From Alphaproteobacteria bacterium (GTDB taxonomy: Bacteria > Pseudomonadota > Alphaproteobacteria > Rhodospirillales > Casp-alpha2), in contig JAJRRU010000022.1 in the NCBI GenBank assembly GCA_024279135.1, forward strand, positions 1 to 64,000: DNA of 64,000 bases, in the 5' to 3' direction. The notes below the pieces were generated by a model. The model was not told where the DNA came from. It did not search any database and saw nothing but the letters and a program-made list of their open reading frames with translations. Shown here piece by piece: positions 19,095-26,538 of the stretch. A program made the translations under genes and the position numbers. Every line of letters starts with the position of its first letter. Position 1 is the stretch's first letter.

Positions 19095-20339
19095 ATGTTT
19101 TCTGCCTTTGAATGGATGCTGGCCATGCGCTATCTGCGGGCACGCAGACAGGAGGGGTTTATCTCGGTTATCGCCTGGTTTTCCCTGCTTGGCATTGGGT
19201 TGGGCGTTGCCACGCTGATTATTGTCATGTCGGTCATGAACGGGTTTCGGGCCGAACTGCTGGGCCGTATCCTGGGCATCAACAGCCATTTGAGCGTATC
19301 AAGCCATACTCAGGTCCTGATGAATTATCAGGGCCTGGCTGATAAACTGGTGCAAATTCCCGGCGTTGTCAGTGTGGCCGCCATGGTCGATGGTCAGGTT
19401 ATGGCATCGATTAACGGCGCGTCGCAAGGTGCCGTCGTGCGCGGTATATCACCCGTCGATATACAAAAACGCAAATTGGTATCGGATAATATCGTGGCGG
19501 GCAGTCTGGACGATTTTGCCGGTAATGATGCCATTGCCATCGGCCAGCGCATGTCATTCAAGCTCGGGGTGCGGGTCGGTGATGCCATCAACCTGATATC
19601 ACCAAAGGGCAATGTTACGGCCTTTGGTACGGTTCCGCGTGTGCGGGCTTACAAGGTGGTAGCTTTATTCGATATCGGCATGTTTGAATACGACTCGAGC
19701 TTTATCTTTATGCCCCTGGAATCCGCCAAAATCTATTTTTTAACAAATGGCGGGGTCACCAATCTGGATGTGTTCGTGGACGATCCCGACAAGGCCAGTG
19801 CCATGATACCGGAAATCCACCGGATCGCCGGTCCGGGTACGCGGGTTCACGACTGGAAGCGCGCAAATGCCAGTTTTTTCAATGCCATCCAGGTCGAACG
19901 CAATGTGATGTTTCTGATCCTCACCCTGATCATAGTGGTCGCCGCCTTCAATATTATTTCATCCATGATCATGCTGGTTAAGGACAAGGGCCGTGATATC
20001 GCCATCCTGCGTACCATGGGGGCTACCCGTGGCACCATCATGCGGGTGTTTTTCATCAGCGGCAGCAGTATCGGCGTGATCGGAACCTTCGGCGGACTCG
20101 CCCTGGGGCTGGCATTCGCCAAGAATATCGAAACCATCCGCCAGTGGATACAAGGCTTGTCAGGCAGCGACCTGTTCGCCGCAGAAATTTATTTCCTGTC
20201 CCAGTTACCCGCCAAGGTCGACCTGGGTGAGGTTACCGCTATCGTGCTGTTGGGTCTGGGATTGTCCATACTGGCCACTTTGTACCCGGCCTGGCGTGCC
20301 GCCCGTCTCGATCCGGCAGAGGCGCTGCGTTATGAATAA
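19095..20339 (+). CDS. lolC: Lipoprotein-releasing ABC transporter permease (LolC/LolE family)
   Basis: A 414-residue inner-membrane permease with one N-terminal helix (about 22-48), a large periplasmic domain (about 50-265) and three C-terminal helices (about 275-400) of the FtsX domain. With LolD it lifts outer-membrane lipoproteins from the inner membrane to LolA. The N-terminal signature [20 protein letters not shown] is characteristic. Only one permease gene is present, so it may form a homodimer, as in many alphaproteobacteria; that makes the LolC/LolE choice arbitrary. Its end overlaps the lolD start by 8 bases. Confidence 0.93.
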   Translation: MFSAFEWMLAMRYLRARRQEGFISVIAWFSLLGIGLGVATLIIVMSVMNGFRAELLGRILGINSHLSVSSHTQVLMNYQGLADKLVQIPGVVSVAAMVDGQVMASINGASQGAVVRGISPVDIQKRKLVSDNIVAGSLDDFAGNDAIAIGQRMSFKLGVRVGDAINLISPKGNVTAFGTVPRVRAYKVVALFDIGMFEYDSSFIFMPLESAKIYFLTNGGVTNLDVFVDDPDKASAMIPEIHRIAGPGTRVHDWKRANASFFNAIQVERNVMFLILTLIIVVAAFNIISSMIMLVKDKGRDIAILRTMGATRGTIMRVFFISGSSIGVIGTFGGLALGLAFAKNIETIRQWIQGLSGSDLFAAEIYFLSQLPAKVDLGEVTAIVLLGLGLSILATLYPAWRAARLDPAEALRYE

Positions 20340-21084
20340 TTCCTTTGAAGCGAGTAAGGAAATCGGCAAGGAAACGGACGCGGGTGCAGTTTTATCGCTT
20401 GATGGTATCAAACGAACCTTTAAACAGGGCCGAACCGAACTGGAAGTCCTGCGTTCGATTACCCTGTCGATCAGGCCGGGTGAACTGGTGGCACTGGTGG
20501 GGCCGTCGGGCTCGGGCAAGTCGACCCTGTTGCATATCGCCGGGTTGCTGGAAAACCCCGATGGTGGTGAAATCGTCATCTGCGGCGAAAATTGTAATGG
20601 CATGAACGATGATGAACGGACCCGTGTGCGGCGTGAAAACCTGGGTTTTGTCTATCAATATCATCACTTGCTACCGGAATTCAACGCCCTGGAGAACATT
20701 GTCGTGCCACAGATGATCGCCGGGCTATCCAAACAGAAAGCCCGTCAGCGGGCCACTGAATTGCTCGAGTATATGGGACTGAGCGAGCGGGCAAAACACC
20801 GTCCGGCAAGGCTTTCCGGCGGCGAGCAGCAACGGGTCGCCATTGCGCGCGCGCTGGCCAACGTGCCGCGTATCCTGCTGGCCGATGAACCAACGGGAAA
20901 TCTGGACCCCGACACGGCAGGCGAGGTTTTCAAGCTGTTTGTCAGTATCGCCCGTGGAGCCGGTCTGGCGGCCTTGATTGCCACCCACAATGCGGATCTG
21001 GCGGCCTCTATGGACCGGATTGTCAGACTGGAACACGGCGAGTTGATCGAGGTTATACCAAGGAGCACTAATACTGACTCATAG
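20332..21084 (+). CDS. lolD: Lipoprotein-releasing ABC transporter ATPase LolD
   Basis: A 250-residue ATPase from ATG 20332, overlapping the permease stop. Walker A is GPSGSGKST (57-65), the signature LSGGEQQR lies near 162, and the Walker B aspartate-glutamate is in LLADEPTGN. The Lol-type loop [20 protein letters not shown] is present. It powers release of lipoproteins to LolA. An oddity: codons from about 21055 to the TAG at 21082-21084 (IPRSTNTDS) lie inside the left arm of a compound palindrome, so the last nine residues look acquired. The catalytic domain is complete before that point. Confidence 0.95.
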   Translation: MNNSFEASKEIGKETDAGAVLSLDGIKRTFKQGRTELEVLRSITLSIRPGELVALVGPSGSGKSTLLHIAGLLENPDGGEIVICGENCNGMNDDERTRVRRENLGFVYQYHHLLPEFNALENIVVPQMIAGLSKQKARQRATELLEYMGLSERAKHRPARLSGGEQQRVAIARALANVPRILLADEPTGNLDPDTAGEVFKLFVSIARGAGLAALIATHNADLAASMDRIVRLEHGELIEVIPRSTNTDS

Positions 21085-21317
21085 AGACGGTTTCCCAAGG
21101 TTTTCGGCAAGGAACGTGCGGCGTGGCGATGCGGTGCATCGCGAGACGGGCGCGACGCTGTCCGAAAGCCTTGGGAAACCGCTGGTTCGGTCACCCATGC
21201 GGCCCGCCGGTGGGCGTCAGAAACGCTTGACGATACACCGCATCGCCAGCACGTTCCTTCCTACCCGGCAGACCGCATGGGTGATCTCTATCGGTCAGTA
21301 TTACTGCCCCTTGGTAT
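21055..21317. repeat. Compound palindromic element (MITE-like), about 261 bp
   Basis: Four complementary arm pairs are seen. Outer arms 21055-21087 and 21285-21317 match at 29 of 33 positions. Arms 21088-21107 and 21162-21181 match at 19 of 20. Arms 21111-21136 and 21236-21257 match over 22 bp with a 4-base insertion. Arms 21191-21202 and 21273-21284 match at 12 of 12. The second and third pairs interleave, so not all can form in one simple hairpin. A local hairpin (GCGATGC at 21126-21132, GCATCGC at 21136-21142) is also present. TTA occurs just outside both ends (21053-21055, 21317-21319), which may be a target duplication. It encodes no transposase. It lies between convergent lolD and azlD and supplies the lolD stop codon. 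Confidence 0.8.
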
Positions 21318-21616
21318 TAAATAAGCCCGCGCAACACAACCACGCTAACCACACCACAGATAATGGCGACCAGCGTTGGCAAGCGCCAGGCCGCCAGTAA
21401 GGTGACAACAGCCGCCAGGGTTTCTGCCGGCCCCGTCGCCAGCACCATGGGGGCGATGATCGCCGTCAGCACAGAAACCGGGACGGCTTCGAGAATGGAT
21501 TGGGTGCGCGCACTCAGGCGGTAATTTCCCAATATCCAGTACCCGGTAAAACGGGTCAGCACGGTGACTGCGGCCATGCCCACGATGACCATCCAGGGCT
21601 CCATATCAGCGCTCAT
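21317..21616 (-). CDS. azlD: AzlD-family branched-chain amino acid exporter small subunit
   Basis: A 99-residue membrane protein from ATG 21616 (also possible at 21625 or 21604), with three to four hydrophobic helices. The early segment VTVLTRFTGYWILG and the end LPTLVAIICGVVSVVVLRG match AzlD. It pairs with AzlC to export branched-chain amino acids or analogues; the substrate here is unproven. The start overlaps the end of azlC (ATGAGCGCTGA), showing coupling. Its stop codon TAA at 21319-21317 abuts the palindromic element. Confidence 0.85.
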   Translation of the reverse strand: MSADMEPWMVIVGMAAVTVLTRFTGYWILGNYRLSARTQSILEAVPVSVLTAIIAPMVLATGPAETLAAVVTLLAAWRLPTLVAIICGVVSVVVLRGLI

Positions 21617-22322
21617 GATTTTCATCTTTTTTATAACTGAGGGCTGCCGCTGCAATGCCTGCCAGCGCACCGATAAAGATGTACCAGGTGCCGGGCAACA
21701 GGTACTGGACGATCAGCGCGGTACAGGCACTGGTAATTATGGGCGACAGGCGACGGTCAGTCTTCCAGAACCCGAACACCAGGAGCAGGAAAACTACGGT
21801 AAAAACATAATCAAAACCAAGGCTTTCCGGATTTTCGATCAGGCCACCCAGTTGCGTGCCCAGATAGCTCCAGAGCTGCCAGTTGAGATAAAACGGAACG
21901 GTCAGCCCCATGACGTAGGCAACGCTCAGGGACTTGTGGCTGATGGCACGGCGCATATACATGGCCCAGTTCTCATCGGCCATGGCAAACAGGAAAACTG
22001 TGCGCGGTGCAGTGGGCATTTTTTTAACGTAAGGGGCGGCCGCCGCTCCCATGAGCACATGGCGAAGATTGACCATCAGGGTGGTGGCGATGATGGTAAA
22101 GCCGGGCAGGGGGCTCTGCCACATATCCAGAGCAATAAATTGTGAAGCCCCGGCAAACACTGCTCCGTTCATGAGCATGATTTCCCAGGTCTCCAGACCG
22201 GCCTGTTTGCCCATGGCCCCGATCAACAGGCCAAACGGCACCATGCCGATTAACATGGGAAACATATGGATCAGCCCGGCAATAAAACTTGTGCGGATGG
22301 TCTCAGGCGTTTGTGATGACAC
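21606..22322 (-). CDS. azlC: AzlC-family branched-chain amino acid exporter large subunit
   Basis: A 238-residue integral membrane protein with about six helices. The AzlC pattern is clear: GLIHMFPMLIGMVPFGLLIG (residues 15-34), then FAGASQFIALDMW (about 56-68) and LRHVLMGAAAAPY (about 86-98). Together with AzlD it forms an exporter for branched-chain amino acids. No AzlB-type Lrp/AsnC regulator is adjacent. It is divergent from the aldolase gene. Confidence 0.9.
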   Translation of the reverse strand: MSSQTPETIRTSFIAGLIHMFPMLIGMVPFGLLIGAMGKQAGLETWEIMLMNGAVFAGASQFIALDMWQSPLPGFTIIATTLMVNLRHVLMGAAAAPYVKKMPTAPRTVFLFAMADENWAMYMRRAISHKSLSVAYVMGLTVPFYLNWQLWSYLGTQLGGLIENPESLGFDYVFTVVFLLLVFGFWKTDRRLSPIITSACTALIVQYLLPGTWYIFIGALAGIAAAALSYKKDENHER

Positions 22323-22398
22323 GGATTACCCCTTGCTGTGTTGCCCTGATTTTTTTTATGTTATGATGTTCTATCCTGAAAGCGATCGTAAAGGAATA

Positions 22399-23169
22399 AT
22401 GATGTCAGTTTCTAGCCTTAAAAACCGCCCAAATGAGCTGGAGAGCGATCCATTATACCAGCAACGGGTCGATCTGGCGGCGGCCTTCCGGTGGACCGCA
22501 CGATTGGGGATGCACGAATCGGTTGCCAATCATTTCTCTCTGGCGGTCTCAGACGATGGCACCACGTTTCTGGTTAATCCCAGTGGTCGACACTTCAGCC
22601 GCATACGGGCCAGCGAATTGTTGTTGCTGGATGCCAATGACGATACCACCATGGATCAGCCCAACGCTCCGGACCGCACGGCCTGGGCCATCCATGGCGC
22701 CATGCACCGAAAATTACCGCAGGCCCGTTGTTTGTTACATGTGCACCCTAAATATGTCACGGCCCTGGCTGGCCTGAAAGACAGCTCCATGCCGCCCATT
22801 GACCAGAACACCGCACGGTTTTATGGCCGGGTTGCCATCGATGACGGATATGGCGGTATGGGTCTGGGGCAAGAGGCCGAACGCCTGACCAGCACCCTGG
22901 GCAACAAGTCGATCCTGCTCATGGGTAATCATGGCGTAATGGTTACGGCCAACAGCGTGGCTCAGGCTTTTGACGAGCTTTATTATTATGAGCGGGCCTG
23001 TGAGACCTTGATTACCGCCCTGTCGAGCGGTCGTGAACTCAGGATAATGAGCCCTGAAATCGCCAGCCTGACCGCCCAGCAGTGGATCGATTATCCCAAA
23101 GGTGCGGAACCGCATTTCGACGCCATCAAGGAAATTCTCGACGCGGAAGAGCCCGAATATCGCACCTGA
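22399..23169 (+). CDS. Class II aldolase/adducin-domain protein
   Basis: A 256-residue cytosolic protein from ATG 22399 (AAGGA at 22391-22395; a second ATG follows at 22402). The fold of L-fuculose-phosphate aldolase relatives is recognised: an N-terminal WTARLGMHESVANHFSLAV, the metal-site LLHVHPKYVTAL (HVH) and LMGNHGVMV, with a third ligand His expected later. The family includes aldolases and decarboxylases that use a divalent metal, plus proteins with no known activity. No sugar-catabolic partner is nearby, so the substrate cannot be named. It is convergent with the LysR gene. Confidence 0.88.
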   Translation: MMSVSSLKNRPNELESDPLYQQRVDLAAAFRWTARLGMHESVANHFSLAVSDDGTTFLVNPSGRHFSRIRASELLLLDANDDTTMDQPNAPDRTAWAIHGAMHRKLPQARCLLHVHPKYVTALAGLKDSSMPPIDQNTARFYGRVAIDDGYGGMGLGQEAERLTSTLGNKSILLMGNHGVMVTANSVAQAFDELYYYERACETLITALSSGRELRIMSPEIASLTAQQWIDYPKGAEPHFDAIKEILDAEEPEYRT

Positions 23170-23192
23170 TAACCGCACCTGACAAGCGGCCT

Positions 23193-24080
23193 TCAGTCTG
23201 CCTGGGTTGCTGTTTCGATCAATATTTCCCGTAACCGTCTGGTCGCCGGACCGAGGCTTTCTGTTGGCTGGGAAACCAGATAGAGGGTTATCTGACGTTC
23301 CGGTATATCGGCCAGCTCAATGCGGCCCAGTCGTCCGGTATGAAGATCTTCGCGAACCATCCAGAGCGGCAACCAGGCAAAGCCCGTACCTTGCAATACA
23401 AGATTTCGAGCCGCCTCGAAGTTTGGCATACGCCAACGTTGCTGTGCCCGCAACCAGCCGATTTCCTGCTGGTCGGGTTGGCTGGCCGTATCGGCAATAG
23501 ATATCTGTAACGACAGGGCCAGGGCGGCCTGTGTTATTGGGCTGGTTTCCAGGCACAAGGGATGGTCTGGTGCGGCAATAGGGACCAGTGATATTTGAAC
23601 CAAAGGGTGGCCCAGTTTACCGCTGGGAACGATCGGTGTGACGACCAGGTCGGCATGATTTTTTTCAATGGCTTCGGCGGCGCCAAATAATACAGCGTCT
23701 TCGACCTGTACCGTGGTTCCCTGACTTTCCGGGGCAAATTTGCTTAATACTGTGCTTAACAGTTCACGAGGGAAGGCGATTTCCACAACAAGCCGGACCC
23801 GGCTTTCCCAACCCTGACCAATCGTTCTCGCCAATCCTTCAATTTGTAGCGCATCTTCCAGCAAATGGCGGGCTCGGCGCGCCATAACTTGTCCGGCTTC
23901 TGTGGGCACAACGTTGCGCCCCTGTGGCTGTAATAACTGTAATCCGATCTGGTCCTCCAGCTTCCGCACCGCATGATTAAGCGCAGAATGGGACCGGTTA
24001 AGGGCATTGGCGGCGGCCACGTAACTGCCGTGCTCGATAACGGCACAGAAAAAACGCCATTGATCCAGGGTGGATGGCAT
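23193..24080 (-). CDS. LysR-family transcriptional regulator
   Basis: A 295-residue regulator with an N-terminal winged helix-turn-helix (residues 4-62, including VAAANALNRSHSALNHAVRK) and a C-terminal effector domain of periplasmic-binding-protein type (about 90-290). It is divergent from doxX, with 132 bp between them, so control of the doxX/GSH-hydroquinone reductase pair is likely. In E. coli the LysR protein YhaJ controls yqjF (DoxX family), a parallel to this layout. The effector is unknown. Confidence 0.92.
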   Translation of the reverse strand: MPSTLDQWRFFCAVIEHGSYVAAANALNRSHSALNHAVRKLEDQIGLQLLQPQGRNVVPTEAGQVMARRARHLLEDALQIEGLARTIGQGWESRVRLVVEIAFPRELLSTVLSKFAPESQGTTVQVEDAVLFGAAEAIEKNHADLVVTPIVPSGKLGHPLVQISLVPIAAPDHPLCLETSPITQAALALSLQISIADTASQPDQQEIGWLRAQQRWRMPNFEAARNLVLQGTGFAWLPLWMVREDLHTGRLGRIELADIPERQITLYLVSQPTESLGPATRRLREILIETATQAD

Positions 24081-24212
24081 AGGTAACCTTTCGAATAAAT
24101 AGTAAGATATGTCCGATATTACGCGTTTTTATATCATAAAAATATCTATTATACAGAAAGTGTATTCGGATAACCACATCATTAATCGCTGCGTATTGAG
24201 GGAGAGCCAACA
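24081..24212. promoter_or_regulatory. Divergent LysR/doxX control region
   Basis: This 132-bp AT-rich gap contains TCCGA near 24112 and TCGGA near 24176 as distant inverted halves, and several AT-rich ATA-N-TAT stretches of the kind LysR regulators bind. TATTAT near 24147 could be a -10 for doxX. The exact operator cannot be fixed by eye. Confidence 0.3.
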
Positions 24213-24623
24213 ATGTTGAACCAAATATTAGATCGTTTCGCCAATCCGCTGGACTTGCTGGGGCGGGTTTTAATTGCCTTTGTTTTTGTGTCTGCTGGAT
24301 TTGGGAAGATCGGTGCCGGTTTTGAAGGAACGCAGGGCTATATGGATGCAATGGGTGTGCCTGGTGGGCTCCTGCCCCTGGTCATTTTGCTGGAAATTGG
24401 TGCCGGAGTCTTGATTGCTATTGGGCTTTTTATCCGACCTGCGGCGATCCTGCTGGCTGGATTTTGCGTGGTATCGGCCGTGCTGTTCCATTATGACCCG
24501 GAAAATCAGATGCAGATGATCATGTTTTCCAAGAATCTCGCCATTGCTGGCGGTCTCCTGGCATTCGCCGCCAGTGGTGCCCGTGGCTGGAGTCTCGATG
24601 AGCGTCGGGCCGCCGCATCGTAA
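24213..24623 (+). CDS. DoxX-family membrane protein
   Basis: A 136-residue protein with four hydrophobic helices (about 14-35, 48-72, 76-97 and 107-125). The DoxX features LGRVLIAFVFVSAGFGKIG and MGVPGGLLPLVILLEIGAG are present. DoxX proteins are linked to quinone or redox-stress functions but the biochemistry is poorly defined. It is followed 107 bp later by a glutathionyl-hydroquinone reductase, matching the yqjF-yqjG pairing in enterobacteria. Its last codons and stop lie in the first unit of a 20-bp tandem repeat. Confidence 0.9.
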   Translation: MLNQILDRFANPLDLLGRVLIAFVFVSAGFGKIGAGFEGTQGYMDAMGVPGGLLPLVILLEIGAGVLIAIGLFIRPAAILLAGFCVVSAVLFHYDPENQMQMIMFSKNLAIAGGLLAFAASGARGWSLDERRAAAS

Positions 24624-24683
24624 GTCGGGCCGCCGCATCGTAAGTTGGGCTTCCGTATCGTAAGTAGGGCCTCCGCATCGTAA
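24604..24683 (+). repeat. Tandem repeat, four 20-bp units over the doxX stop codon
   Basis: Units begin at 24604, 24624, 24644 and 24664. The first two are identical (GTCGGGCCGCCGCATCGTAA). The third and fourth differ at about four and two positions. Each ends with TAA, and the first TAA is the doxX stop. Confidence 0.9.
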
Positions 24684-24730
24684 TTCGGCTGCACAATAAG
24701 AAGGCCTTATTATTAAACAGGAGATCAGAT

Positions 24731-25720
24731 ATGCTTGTGAATGGAATATGGCAGGGTGAATGGGATCCGGTTCAGGCCAAGGATACCGATGGCCGGTTTG
24801 TTCGCCAGACATCGAGCTTCCGCAATTGGGTGCACAGCGACCATAAGGCCGGACAAACCGGGTCCACTAAACCCGACGAAACGAGTGGTTTCACCGCCCA
24901 GCCCGGACGTTATCACCTGATTGTCGGGCTGATCTGTCCGTGGGCATCACGGACCCTGATGGTGCGCAAAGTCAAAGGGCTTGAAGAGATGCTGCCAGTA
25001 ACGGTCATCGACCCGGTCATGACGGAGCAGGGCTGGCGGTTTTCCCAGGATGATCAGTCCATCACCGCGTTGTTCGGTGATGTTGTCTATCTCCATGAAA
25101 TCTACACCCGGGCCGATCCGAACTTCACCGGGCGGGCCACGGTGCCGGTTCTGTGGGATAAACAGCAACAGACCATCGTAAACAACGAGTCGGCCGATAT
25201 CATGCGGATGTTAAATATTGCCTTCGATGAGTTTGTTGGTGATAGCGTCGATCTCTACCCTGAGGACCTGCGCCCGCAGATCGACGCACTCAGCCAGCAT
25301 TTGTATGAAAACTTTAACAACGGGGTTTATAAAGCCGGGTTTGCCACGAGCCAGTTCGCCTATGATGAGGCCGTCAGCACGGTCTTTACCATCATGGACG
25401 AGTTGGAGGAACGTCTGGCGAAAGGCAAAAATGATGGGTTTCTGTTTGGTGAGCGTTTGACCGAAACCGATATCAGGTTATTCGTGACACTCATCCGTTT
25501 TGATGCAGCCTATCATGGACAGTTTAAATGCAACCTGTGCCGCCTGATCGACTACCCGCGGCTGTGGGCATATACCAAAGCTATCCATGATCTGCCGGGG
25601 ATCGCCGAGACGGTGAATATGGACCATATCAAACGGGGGTATTACAGTCTGAATAAACTCAACCCCTTTGGGATCGTTCCCGCTGGTCCTGAAGATTTAT
25701 TTACGGCAGCAACCGCATAA
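24731..25720 (+). CDS. Glutathionyl-hydroquinone reductase (YqjG/Xi-class GST)
   Basis: A 329-residue cytosolic enzyme that removes glutathione from glutathionyl-hydroquinones. The catalytic Cys is in CPWA (69-72), inside the family context GLICPWASRTLMVRKVKGLE. The C-terminal helical domain contains GERLTETDIRLFVTLIRFDA and FKCNLCRLIDYPRLWAY, both typical. Length (320-330) is normal. AGGAG at 24718-24722 sets the start. It lies after doxX, under probable LysR control, which suggests a role in quinone or electrophile stress. Confidence 0.93.
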   Translation: MLVNGIWQGEWDPVQAKDTDGRFVRQTSSFRNWVHSDHKAGQTGSTKPDETSGFTAQPGRYHLIVGLICPWASRTLMVRKVKGLEEMLPVTVIDPVMTEQGWRFSQDDQSITALFGDVVYLHEIYTRADPNFTGRATVPVLWDKQQQTIVNNESADIMRMLNIAFDEFVGDSVDLYPEDLRPQIDALSQHLYENFNNGVYKAGFATSQFAYDEAVSTVFTIMDELEERLAKGKNDGFLFGERLTETDIRLFVTLIRFDAAYHGQFKCNLCRLIDYPRLWAYTKAIHDLPGIAETVNMDHIKRGYYSLNKLNPFGIVPAGPEDLFTAATA

Positions 25721-25753
25721 GTGCATAAGTTATAGTCCCGGTGTCTGCCTGGA

Positions 25754-26410
25754 TCAGTCAATTTCGTCCATGGCGATGACCCATGTTTCCTGCTGGGCCG
25801 CGGCTTCCCATTGCCGGTAAGCCTCGGTGTCCAGCACGGCCTCGCAATAGGCCTGTGATACAGGGTCCAGGGTGACACCAAACGTCTTGAAACGGGACAC
25901 CACGGGTGCGAACATGGCATCGGCATTGCCGAACGGGCCGAACAGAAAGTCGCCGCCCGGGGCAAACTGGTCTCGGCACTGGTTCCAGATATGACTGATC
26001 CGGTTAATGTCTTCGGCCACACCCGGCCCCATGCCCCGTCCGCTGTGGTCTTTGCGGATATTCATGGGCATGTGGTTGCGCAAATTTGTAAATCCCGCGT
26101 GCATTTCGCTTGAGATTGCGCGCGCCATGGCTCTGGCGTGGTTATTTTGCGGCCAGAAACCCTTGTCTGGGTAGCGTTCATGCAGGTATTCCAGAATGGC
26201 CAGAGTTTCGTGGATGATAATATCGCCATCGATTAGCACCGGCACCTTCTTGGTGGGTGAGTATTCAGCCACTGCCTGATCCCAGTTGTCATCAAACAGG
26301 GGGATCAGTTTTTCAACAAAAGGAATCCCGGCTTGCTTCATGGCGATCCATGGACGCAGAGACCAGCTCGAATAATTTTTGTTTCCAATGACCAGTATTG
26401 GTTCGTTCAT
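25754..26410 (-). CDS. Glutathione S-transferase family protein
   Basis: A 218-residue protein with an N-terminal thioredoxin-fold domain: PILVIGNKNYSSWSLRPWIA (residues 4-23) holds the probable catalytic Ser in the SSWS loop, and KVPVLIDGDIIIHETLAI supplies the glutathione-binding Val-Pro and the downstream acidic residue. The C-terminal domain is all-helical. The substrate is unknown. It is convergent with the hydroquinone reductase gene, so glutathione chemistry is clustered here. It is divergent from dnaE. Confidence 0.9.
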   Translation of the reverse strand: MNEPILVIGNKNYSSWSLRPWIAMKQAGIPFVEKLIPLFDDNWDQAVAEYSPTKKVPVLIDGDIIIHETLAILEYLHERYPDKGFWPQNNHARAMARAISSEMHAGFTNLRNHMPMNIRKDHSGRGMGPGVAEDINRISHIWNQCRDQFAPGGDFLFGPFGNADAMFAPVVSRFKTFGVTLDPVSQAYCEAVLDTEAYRQWEAAAQQETWVIAMDEID

Positions 26411-26465
26411 GGTGGAAATCCTCGTGATGCAGGGCCAGTATGGCAGATCACTAAATATAATTTAA

Positions 26466-26474
26466 TTATCCACA
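26466..26474 (+). promoter_or_regulatory. Perfect DnaA-box 9-mer upstream of dnaE
   Basis: TTATCCACA, the consensus DnaA box, lies 65 bp before the dnaE ATG in an AT-rich spot. A small hairpin (CACAT at 26493-26497, ATGTG at 26502-26506) follows. One box alone does not make an origin; control of dnaE by DnaA is possible. Confidence 0.4.
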
Positions 26475-26538
26475 GCATACTAGTGAAATGGCCACATAAG
26501 AATGTGACTCGCCGCTCGATATGTGGGATTTTATAATC

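Noticed and set aside
21116-21400. A 94-codon frame across the palindromic element, as a possible transposase remnant
   Set aside because: It shows no transposase motif, runs into azlD on the other strand and is explained by the palindrome's base composition.
24213-24623. Frameshift or truncation of doxX by the 20-bp repeat
   Set aside because: The protein has four helices and normal DoxX length, so the repeat only touches the last few codons.
26460-26475. The DnaA box as part of a replication origin
   Set aside because: Only one box was found, with no dnaA, dnaN, AT-rich 13-mers or clustered boxes nearby.
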